NCBI GenBank assembly: GCA_021825955.1 | Contig: JAKAEH010000042.1 | Coordinates: 1 to 7,118, forward strand | DNA length: 7,118 nt | Reading direction: 5' to 3' | Origin: a bacterium | GTDB lineage: Bacteria > Patescibacteria > Microgenomatia > Levybacterales > UBA12049 | Shown here: in pieces, positions 1-5,764 of the stretch | How the letters are laid out: each line of letters begins with the position of its first letter | Position numbering within the stretch: the stretch's first letter is position 1 | Made by a program: the position numbers and the translations under genes | The notes under the pieces: generated by a model | Database searches by the model: none | What the model was told of the DNA's origin: nothing | What the model saw: the letters and a program-made list of their open reading frames with translations, nothing else

Positions 1-29
1 CTTTAATTGCAAAAAGTCAATTATAAATT

Positions 30-1550
30 ATGTTTAGCGACAAAGTTTATCAACTATATAAACCTTTTAGAAACCACTTGCATCCTGTGGCTGTGGAAAA
101 TGCTTTCTTTGTTATTTGGGCATATATTAACTTCTTTCAATTTGACTCGCCGTTTCCACATAATATTGAGGTACATGAGGAAGTCCACAAAACAAAAAGT
201 TTGCCAAATAGGCCATTGCATGAATGGGAACTGTCGTTGTTAGCTAGGGAGATAGTAATAAACGGCCAACCCTCCTTTTCTTTAGCTAGTAAAAATTTCC
301 AAAATTGGAGATATTTTTCCAATGCTATTAATAAACTAAAAGATTTTGAAAATAATGCGTGGCCTATTTTTGGAGGCATAAGTAATATTCATAAAGAAAT
401 TAGAAGAATTAGCCACCGCCAATTTCCTTGGCAAACAAGAATTAATACTTCTTTTATTCTGAGGTATTATAAAATTTACAATAATCTGAAAATAAAAGAT
501 ATTGTCGAAGCAAAAATAGGCATGAGCGTACAGCAATGGTACACGGTCGGCACTGCTTTGCTGGGCGCTACGTTAAGCAATCCTAAAGTCAATGTCGACC
601 CCAAAATAGCTATTTCAAATATAACAAAAGCAGAATTTGATAAATTTTTAAACTATACTTCAATTAGCCTGGAAGCACTGCAAGATTTAATAAAAAAAGA
701 AATTTATTTTGATGATAGATTTGTCTATAGCTTTAATCCACTAGAATATTATCCTTTTGTAAAAATAGGACAGTATTATTATTGCCCTATTCCCACCTTT
801 TTAGCATGGCGGATTACGTCAGGTATATACTTTGATTTGATAAACGATAAAAACTTTGGTCATCCATTTGGCCTTGCTTATCAAGATTATATAGAAGAAT
901 TATCTCAGGTCATTTTAGACAAAAATTTATTTTCTTTATACCCAGAACAAAAATATACAGTAAACGGAAAAAGTGAAGACAGTATAGATTTAATAATCAG
1001 CCAAGATAATGCTGCACTATTTGTAGAAGCAAAAGCTAAAAGGTTAACTGCTAAGTCTAAGAGTGAACTTATTTCTGATGCAAATTATGATAAAGATTTA
1101 GATACATTAGCAAATGATGTTGTTCAAGCATATGCGACTATAGATGATTACCTAAAAGGTAGATACAATCACTTTCCTACCAAACATGAACTAGAAATTT
1201 ATCCAATAATAGTCACTTTAGAAGAATGGTATTTGCTTGGAGAAGATGTTAAAACATTAAAAGAAAAAGTGAAAGCTAAGCTAGTCGAAAAAGGTATTCC
1301 GGTGGAATATTTGAATATTATGCCTTTCACAGTTTGTTCTACCGCAAATTACGAAATATTAGTCCAAATACTGAATAAACACACAATTAAGGAAATCATG
1401 GGTCTATGGTTCAAGCCTGAAAGGGACGGGCATAATTTTGGGCAATTTATAGGCACTCAATACAAGGGAGAATATAAGCACATGGATGATTATTTTCCTG
1501 GTGAATTTGAAAAAATATATCCTGAAGGCATTATTCCAGAATCTGCTTGA
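30..1550 (+). CDS. Uncharacterised 506-aa protein with PD-(D/E)XK nuclease-like core
   Basis: I do not recognise a named family for the whole protein. The C-terminal half carries a plausible PD-(D/E)XK arrangement. A helix with acidic residues (YQDYIEEL, E288/E289) is followed by D320 in a strand (SIDLII) and the strand FVEAKAKR, giving E333-x-K335. About 30 residues later comes a helix with Gln (DVVQAYATIDDY, Q366), as is common after the catalytic lysine in this superfamily. The first 280 residues are mixed helical and rich in aromatics, with no motif I can name. There is no signal peptide or membrane segment, so it is probably cytoplasmic. ATG at 30 is the first possible start because an in-frame TAA lies at 24-26. 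The leader has no Shine-Dalgarno. The stop is TGA. It could be a restriction-like or defence nuclease, or an inactive relative. The nuclease fold is moderately supported; the function is unknown. Confidence 0.8.
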   Translation: MFSDKVYQLYKPFRNHLHPVAVENAFFVIWAYINFFQFDSPFPHNIEVHEEVHKTKSLPNRPLHEWELSLLAREIVINGQPSFSLASKNFQNWRYFSNAINKLKDFENNAWPIFGGISNIHKEIRRISHRQFPWQTRINTSFILRYYKIYNNLKIKDIVEAKIGMSVQQWYTVGTALLGATLSNPKVNVDPKIAISNITKAEFDKFLNYTSISLEALQDLIKKEIYFDDRFVYSFNPLEYYPFVKIGQYYYCPIPTFLAWRITSGIYFDLINDKNFGHPFGLAYQDYIEELSQVILDKNLFSLYPEQKYTVNGKSEDSIDLIISQDNAALFVEAKAKRLTAKSKSELISDANYDKDLDTLANDVVQAYATIDDYLKGRYNHFPTKHELEIYPIIVTLEEWYLLGEDVKTLKEKVKAKLVEKGIPVEYLNIMPFTVCSTANYEILVQILNKHTIKEIMGLWFKPERDGHNFGQFIGTQYKGEYKHMDDYFPGEFEKIYPEGIIPESA

Positions 1551-1555
1551 GGACA

Positions 1556-1584
1556 TTGACTCCCCCGCTATTTTCGTATATAAT
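1556..1584 (+). promoter_or_regulatory. Near-consensus sigma70 promoter
   Basis: TTGACT at 1556-1561 and a perfect TATAAT at 1579-1584 are separated by exactly 17 bases, the optimal spacing for a housekeeping sigma70 promoter. Transcription should start near 1591. It begins just six bases after the stop codon of the nuclease-like gene and points toward tRNA-His. It either drives the tRNA with a leader of about 90 nt or makes a separate short RNA that ends at 1664. Confidence 0.8.
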
Positions 1585-1590
1585 TCCTTT

Positions 1591-1664
1591 GCAATTGAGT
1601 AAATTGACTGTCTGACACAGCAGGCAGTAATCGGACTCTTACCAAACCTGTGTAAGAGTTTTTT
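1591..1664 (+). ncRNA. Possible small RNA or attenuated leader with two hairpins
   Basis: The stretch from the predicted start near 1591 to the T-run at 1659-1664 could be an independent transcript of about 74 nt. It would contain a 7-bp hairpin (arms 1608-1614 and 1621-1627, one G-U pair, 6-base loop) and then a terminator hairpin (1635-1659). No open reading frame of useful length lies in it, and I recognise no known RNA family. Alternatively it is the 5' leader of the tRNA-His precursor, later removed by RNase P, with partial termination. A strong promoter directly followed by a terminator is the main argument for a separate RNA. Confidence 0.35.
1635..1664 (+). terminator. Intrinsic terminator upstream of tRNA-His
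   Basis: A perfect 8-bp stem (ACTCTTAC at 1635-1642 with GTAAGAGT at 1652-1659) closes a 9-base loop and runs into six T residues (1659-1664). It would stop readthrough from the nuclease-like gene, and also transcripts from the promoter at 1556-1584. The stem is only moderately GC-rich, so termination may be incomplete and some polymerase may continue into the tRNA 17 bases further on. Confidence 0.7.
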
Positions 1665-1681
1665 CTTAAACAAGGACATAT

Positions 1682-1757
1682 GGCGACTATGGTATAATGG
1701 TTATTACACCGCTCTGTGGAAGCGGGAATTCGGGTTCAATTCCCGATAGTCGCCCCA
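1682..1757 (+). tRNA. tRNA-His (anticodon GTG)
   Basis: All parts of a tRNA cloverleaf can be drawn. The acceptor stem is 1683-1689 with 1747-1753 (7 perfect pairs). The D arm has its GG at 1699-1700. The anticodon stem CCGCT/AGCGG (1709-1713, 1721-1725) holds the loop CTGTGGA with anticodon GTG at 1716-1718. The T arm has five pairs (1730-1734, 1742-1746) around TTCAATT. G1682 would be the extra G-1 characteristic of histidine tRNA, opposite discriminator C1754. CCA is encoded at 1755-1757. It reads the histidine codons CAC and CAU. It lies convergent to the large minus-strand operon. Confidence 0.96.
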
Positions 1758-1760
1758 GTC

Positions 1761-1789
1761 AAAAAATCCGCCCTAAAGGCGGTTTTTTT
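1761..1789. terminator. Bidirectional intrinsic terminator
   Basis: CCGCC (1768-1772) pairs with GGCGG (1778-1782) around a 5-base loop. The stem is flanked by AAAAAA (1761-1766) on the left and seven Ts (1783-1789) on the right. On the plus strand it ends the tRNA-His transcript. Read on the minus strand, the left A-run becomes a U-run, so the same stem ends the operon, whose last stop codon is only two bases away. It explains how these convergent units share so little DNA. Confidence 0.88.
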
Positions 1790-1791
1790 GT

Positions 1792-2349
1792 TTATTGCAC
1801 TGTCGTAGGTTGTTTGGCTGGAATACGTTCGAATACTCGTTGCCTAATTTCTTCTAGGTTATATTCCCGCTGGTTTTTAAACCTTAATAGAAGTAAGTGG
1901 GCATCTTCAAATATATACCCAACTTCTTCATCACGTTCTATGCGGGCTTCCCTTTCATGTGAACGGTCGTCTAATTCTATAGCCAATAAGGGCTTCCTGC
2001 TGTCTAAATCGCAAATTAAAAAATCAACAGATTTTTGGTTAATATGTTTCCAAGCGCCTATCCAGCTTTGGCCACGAACCTTGTAATCCAAAAATGCGTC
2101 CAAATGTACCTGAGGAAATACAAAATACTGACCTTGCACTATGTCTAATAAAATATTATAAAACTCATTCTCTGACGCTGACATGACAGAGTTTTTAACC
2201 GCATATTCATATCTTCGGACACGTTTTTGCCCAATAATGGCTGACACGGTCGCCAAAACTACAAACAACGCTAAAAGCAGCAGTAATATATGTCCACCTT
2301 GCGTAGTAAAAAGACTTTTTACGATTTCCCAAAGGTCAACTTTTATCAT
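1792..2349 (-). CDS. Membrane-anchored DUF2726 protein (nuclease-like fold)
   Basis: This 185-residue protein has one N-terminal membrane helix (about residues 20-39), followed by the basic stretch QKRVRRYEY, so the main domain should face the cytoplasm. The rest matches the DUF2726 pattern. A helix SENEFYNILL contains E60. It is followed by the FVFPQVHLD strand region, then VDFLICD with D109, and PLLAIELDDRSH with E125, D127 and H131, and finally HLLLLRF. The order resembles PD-(D/E)XK or Vsr-like nucleases, but the usual lysine after the glutamate is an aspartate here (E-L-D), as I recall for this family, so catalysis is uncertain. It is the last gene of the operon, 17 bases after the TerB-like gene and two bases before the terminator. 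ATG at 2349 lacks a Shine-Dalgarno. DUF2726 assignment is confident; biochemical activity is unknown. Confidence 0.88.
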   Translation of the reverse strand: MIKVDLWEIVKSLFTTQGGHILLLLLALFVVLATVSAIIGQKRVRRYEYAVKNSVMSASENEFYNILLDIVQGQYFVFPQVHLDAFLDYKVRGQSWIGAWKHINQKSVDFLICDLDSRKPLLAIELDDRSHEREARIERDEEVGYIFEDAHLLLLRFKNQREYNLEEIRQRVFERIPAKQPTTVQ

Positions 2350-2366
2350 ACTGCGATTAAGTAATT

Positions 2367-3146
2367 TTAATTATTTTTGTTAAGTATATAAGAGAGAATG
2401 GCAGCAGGAACCTCTACTTCATTTAATCCTATGATGTATGGATTTTCTCTCCCTTCTTTATGAATACTTATTCCATCTCGATACAATTCAAAAGATAAAA
2501 TCTTATCGTATGCAAGACTAAAGTTTTTTCTACTGCCCAAGAAACCAATTCTTAGATTGGTCAGCCAAAAATTGCCCCTATCCTCATCAACCATTATCTC
2601 TCGTGTTTGAGGGGCAACCTTTAAAGAACCAACTCTATAGCGCAAGCCTTTGGTTATTTTTATTGAAGCAGTGAAACCTCTGTAATTCATGCGCTCTGTG
2701 ATTTTCCTTTGTTTTTTTAGAGTAGCGGGACAAAGCCAATGAACTACTTCATCATTTTTAAAAATAACGTTTAAACCACTATGTTTAGGGGTGGGCAAAA
2801 TACCTTTGTCTATCAAAGCGAGTGAATAAAATTTATTGAAGTTAGCCTGATTAAATTTAAAGTCATTTTGAGTCTGTCCAAAGTAACTCATCAAAGCCTC
2901 TAACTCTTGTTTTTCTTCGTCGGTAATTCTCTCATCGCTTGAAATATTTTTAAACATCAAAGAGGAAGCTTTTTTTTGAGCCTCTATCAAATCCTCTTTA
3001 ACCAATCCATACTTTTGGGACAGCTCCTCTAACTGTTTTTTCTCTGTTTCATCCAGTTTGCCGTCAGCAAGGAATTTTGAGAGAGTTGTTTCATATTCAT
3101 CTTTTCCCTGCCTCTTTGCCAAATAATTTTTTACAAAGCTAAACAT
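2367..3146 (-). CDS. TerB-like protein with C-terminal PH-like region
   Basis: This 259-residue protein is soluble, with no clear membrane segment. Residues 18-55 and 62-93 look like two copies of an acidic helix-turn-helix unit (ADGKLDETEKKQLEELSQKY and SSDERITDEEKQELEALMSY). This is typical of TerB-like domains, which recur in tellurite-resistance and membrane-stress gene clusters. Residues 125-257 are strand-rich: HWLCPATLKKQRKI, then KGLRYRVGS, then NFWLTNLRIGFLGS, then AYDKILSFELYRDGISI. They end in a helix (VPAAILSYILN). This resembles bacterial PH-like domains in which a 'TNxRI.F.G' strand precedes a 'KI..ELY.DGI.I' strand. A membrane-surface or protein-docking role is inferred. The gene sits 17 bases after the RDD gene. 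ATG at 3146 has no Shine-Dalgarno. The TerB assignment is moderate and the PH-like one is tentative. Confidence 0.75.
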   Translation of the reverse strand: MFSFVKNYLAKRQGKDEYETTLSKFLADGKLDETEKKQLEELSQKYGLVKEDLIEAQKKASSLMFKNISSDERITDEEKQELEALMSYFGQTQNDFKFNQANFNKFYSLALIDKGILPTPKHSGLNVIFKNDEVVHWLCPATLKKQRKITERMNYRGFTASIKITKGLRYRVGSLKVAPQTREIMVDEDRGNFWLTNLRIGFLGSRKNFSLAYDKILSFELYRDGISIHKEGRENPYIIGLNEVEVPAAILSYILNKNN

Positions 3147-3163
3147 ATTTTAAATTAAGTTAA

Positions 3164-3898
3164 TTAGCTCGAAGTAATTCCAACAGTAATTATTACCACA
3201 ACCACAATTACAAGAATAGAAACAATTAATTTTAAAGCGCTGATCTTATTATGTATCACCTTATAACCTTTTTCCTGGTCCCAACTCGTAGCCCCTTCTT
3301 TAGTTAATTTGTTGTAAGCCGCTACTTCTGTAAATAATGTAATTATGGGTATACCTAAACCAATTCCTCTAACATATACATTTCCACTCCTATTAAATGC
3401 CTTAGAAAAATCAAGTTTTTGCCCCTCGGAATCTCTTACAACAGTATTAAACATCCACTTCCCTGGAGTCGTTCCCCACGTCGAAATTAAAAGGGCTTCA
3501 ATAGGTATCCATGCCGCCAAAACAATAACCGCAAGCAACATATCGTTAGCGTCTTCAGGAATTAGCCCAAAAGCTCCTATGAGGGCTGAAAACAAAAACA
3601 CATCCAATAAACGAGCAAAATGCCTCATCCAAGGGTGAACTTTAACTGATGTATTTTGTTGTTCATTTGGCCTTGTGGGAGATAAGTCCACTTGGACAGG
3701 AGGCTTGGGAGCCGGTTTTTCCTCGGGCATCAACTCATGCTCAGCACCCCTATCAAAGAGCCTTCTCTTCCCTGTTGATTGAGCATTTTGTGAAGGCCGC
3801 AGTGGTCTAATCTCATCTGCAACCCGAGTAGAATCTTCATCACCAATAAAACCTAAATCTAGGTCCAAATGGTTCTTATTTCCTTTTTCTGCATTCAT
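3164..3898 (-). CDS. RDD-family membrane protein with N-terminal tag and linker
   Basis: This 244-residue protein starts with the peptide NHLDLDLGFIGDED (residues 9-22), followed by a Pro- and charge-rich, probably disordered linker to about residue 86. The RDD domain begins at HPWMRHFARLLDVFLF, with R96 and D99 as the signature residues, and continues with the TTPGKWMF motif (143-150) and VVRDSEG (153-159). Membrane segments are about 97-113, 119-140, 174-194 and 221-241; the last is an extra hydrophobic helix close to the C-terminus. RDD proteins are small multi-pass membrane proteins, sometimes linked to transport, of mostly unknown function. The gene follows the AAA gene by 21 bases. ATG at 3898 has no Shine-Dalgarno. 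The N-terminal peptide resembles that of the single-pass protein encoded two genes upstream (HLNFDLDFLD), which suggests a shared partner. Confidence 0.9.
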   Translation of the reverse strand: MNAEKGNKNHLDLDLGFIGDEDSTRVADEIRPLRPSQNAQSTGKRRLFDRGAEHELMPEEKPAPKPPVQVDLSPTRPNEQQNTSVKVHPWMRHFARLLDVFLFSALIGAFGLIPEDANDMLLAVIVLAAWIPIEALLISTWGTTPGKWMFNTVVRDSEGQKLDFSKAFNRSGNVYVRGIGLGIPIITLFTEVAAYNKLTKEGATSWDQEKGYKVIHNKISALKLIVSILVIVVVVIITVGITSS

Positions 3899-3919
3899 AA
3901 TTTTGTGATTTAATACAGA

Positions 3920-4996
3920 TTACCATCTTTCCAGATTGGCAAACTGCAAATAATAATCTATACCCTCCGCTGTAATAGAAGGTGTAAAGTTTTTTATCAC
4001 TTCCGTAAGAAGTTCCTGGTCTATTGTTTTATCCTTAGTAATAGCTATTCTTGCGGCATTGTCTGTTATTAACTCTATATCGGAACTAACAAAATTTCTC
4101 TCAGTTAATTGAGCAAGTTTCTCATAATCAATCCCTTTAGCACACGGCCTTCCCATAAGATATAGCTTGAATAGCTCTTTCCTTGCTTCATAGTCTGGGG
4201 GTGAGATATAAATTCTCTTATCCATACGACCGGAGCGCAAAATAGCGGAATCGATGCGGTCAGGAAAATTAGTTGCGCCAATTACTAAAACTTTATTTTC
4301 TGCGGCATTATCAAGCTGTGTTAAAAACTCATTCACCTCTTCTTCCTTGTATGCAGTACTTATAGACAAATTATCTCTTTTAGGAACTAAACCAGAAATT
4401 TCATCAATGAATACGATTGAGGGAGCTTTCAGTCTTGCCATCTCAAAAACCTTCGCAATTTTATTGCTGGTCTCATGGATATAAGGGCTCCCAACATCAG
4501 AATGCTTTAATTCAACGAAGTTATATTTCAACTCTTCAGCCAATTTCCTAACTATAAACGTCTTTCCTACTCCTGGAGGACCATATAATAAAATCCCATT
4601 TGGCAAATTTAATTTATACTTTTTATATTTTTCTGGGTTAAGAAGTGGTTCGATAATATCCCTAATAAATAATGCTTTCAATTCATGCATACCCGCCACT
4701 TCGTCAAATCCCTTTCTGACAGTTAAATCCTCAATAATCTTGGTGATTCTATCTTGTGAGTGTTCTGGAATTATGATCCCCAGATATCCTTCAGTATCTA
4801 CTCTAATACTAATAATATTATATTTTCCTCTATTTACGACTTCTTCTGGTTTGAGGTTAGTAAATAAATATAAAAAAGTGTCATCTGAAAGCAAATAAAT
4901 TTCAGTAAAGAAAATTTTATCTATTCTCTTTTTTACAGATAACTCAGAGTTTATTTTATAACCGTTATATAAAATTGGCTTGGTAATAGAAGTCAT
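3920..4996 (-). CDS. Classical AAA ATPase (single AAA module)
   Basis: This cytoplasmic 358-residue ATPase has an N-terminal region of about 95 residues followed by one AAA module. With ATG at 4996 as residue 1, Walker A is GPPGVGKT (139-146) and Walker B is IVFIDE (194-199). Sensor 1 is the Asn of IGATN (243). The second region of homology has RSGRMDKR, whose R254 and R257 match the paired arginine fingers of hexameric AAA proteins. The pore-loop-1 position reads SPYIHET, with Y172 and with His in place of the usual Gly. A C-terminal helical lid follows, ending in FANLERW. All catalytic residues are present, so an active ring-shaped unfoldase or remodeller is likely. It carries no protease domain and no membrane helix. 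The start ATG overlaps the upstream TAA by one base (TAATG), favouring it over an in-frame TTG at 5011 and implying translational coupling. The likely substrates are its tagged membrane neighbours; that is inference. Confidence 0.93.
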   Translation of the reverse strand: MTSITKPILYNGYKINSELSVKKRIDKIFFTEIYLLSDDTFLYLFTNLKPEEVVNRGKYNIISIRVDTEGYLGIIIPEHSQDRITKIIEDLTVRKGFDEVAGMHELKALFIRDIIEPLLNPEKYKKYKLNLPNGILLYGPPGVGKTFIVRKLAEELKYNFVELKHSDVGSPYIHETSNKIAKVFEMARLKAPSIVFIDEISGLVPKRDNLSISTAYKEEEVNEFLTQLDNAAENKVLVIGATNFPDRIDSAILRSGRMDKRIYISPPDYEARKELFKLYLMGRPCAKGIDYEKLAQLTERNFVSSDIELITDNAARIAITKDKTIDQELLTEVIKNFTPSITAEGIDYYLQFANLERW

Positions 4997-5763
4997 TATA
5001 TTGGGGTACAATTATTTCTTAGAAAATTATTATATTTATCGACTTTTAAATTATAAGAGTCTACCTCAGCATTATGGTTATTTAAATTTCTTTTATAAGT
5101 TGCTACTTTTGCATTATAGTCATCTATTTTATCATTGTACTCATTTATCAGATATTGCGATGAGTACTCATTAACATACATAGAATCTATCTCAGATTTA
5201 AGGTTTTCTATCTGAGCATAGCTGCTATCGAGATAATTTTTGTCGATAATTATTTTATTTTTTTCAGAATCAGATGGACGTAAAGACTGTGCGGTACTGT
5301 GATTAGTCAGGCTACAAGAGAAGGTTTTTCCATTCTCATCGGTAAATATAGAATTCTCATCATATTGCTTAGTATCCGGAGAGTTTGAGACAGGGATATT
5401 CGAATAGCTGCTTCCATTAGAGTAGCTAGAGGTATTCGATTTTATACTAGTATCAGGCGTACTGCCGATAATTATAGACGTGACAAGAATTGCTACCCCC
5501 ACAACAACACCAATAATTACATTACGCTTTTCTACTCTCGTTTTTTTTGAAAACCACGCTGTTAATCTGGACAACCAGTCGCTTGATGACGTAGATGAGT
5601 GCTGGTGAGAAGTATAAACATGTGTTTGGGTATCGGAGGAAAAAATCTTCCTCCGGCTCGGGAACACCTCTTTATGATAATGAGGCTTAGCTTTCGGAGT
5701 TTCAGTCTTCTTTCCGTCAGAATCCAAAAAATCTAAATCAAAATTTAAATGCTGTTTTGACAT
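4996..5763 (-). CDS. Single-pass membrane protein with N-terminal tag and extracytoplasmic coiled coil
   Basis: This 255-residue protein belongs to no named family that I know. The tag QHLNFDLDFLDSDG (residues 4-17) is followed by a polar linker rich in Ser, Thr and His. A basic stop (KKTRVEKR, 73-80) precedes one membrane helix (about 81-100), placing the N-terminus in the cytoplasm. Outside the membrane a Ser/Asn-rich spacer (101-135) leads to Cys150 and then a helical region. Residues 207-248 form six consecutive heptads, with Tyr (once His) and an aliphatic residue at the two core positions. Cys252 lies four residues before the end, and the two cysteines could pair. I chose ATG at 5763, one base after the upstream TAA (TAATATG), over a TTG at 5793. 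The ATG puts the tag at the terminus, as in the RDD protein. The gene overlaps the AAA gene by one base. Confidence 0.85.
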   Translation of the reverse strand: MSKQHLNFDLDFLDSDGKKTETPKAKPHYHKEVFPSRRKIFSSDTQTHVYTSHQHSSTSSSDWLSRLTAWFSKKTRVEKRNVIIGVVVGVAILVTSIIIGSTPDTSIKSNTSSYSNGSSYSNIPVSNSPDTKQYDENSIFTDENGKTFSCSLTNHSTAQSLRPSDSEKNKIIIDKNYLDSSYAQIENLKSEIDSMYVNEYSSQYLINEYNDKIDDYNAKVATYKRNLNNHNAEVDSYNLKVDKYNNFLRNNCTPI

Positions 5764-5764
5764 A

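Noticed and set aside
7..243. 78-codon plus-strand open frame starting with TTG
   Set aside because: It is an alternative frame of the 506-aa gene; the translation is low in structure and ends without a recognisable domain.
1404..1679. 91-codon minus-strand open frame across the end of the nuclease-like gene and the promoter region
   Set aside because: It is antisense to a better-supported gene, overlaps the promoter and terminator, and its translation shows no domain features.
1693..1698. TATAAT inside the tRNA as a promoter -10
   Set aside because: It is part of the tRNA D arm, and no -35-like element lies 17 bases upstream.
1682..1790. tRNA-His 3' end as an integration site for a mobile island carrying the operon
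   Set aside because: No integrase gene is present, I saw no second copy of the tRNA 3' end in the window, and the shared terminator argues for a settled arrangement. The other boundary is outside the window, so this remains open.
1697..2086. 129-codon plus-strand open frame
   Set aside because: It starts inside the tRNA, runs through the terminator and lies antisense to the DUF2726 gene.
4997..5011. TTG start at 5011 for the AAA ATPase
   Set aside because: The ATG at 4996 forms a classic TAATG stop-start overlap, and the five extra residues add nothing recognisable.
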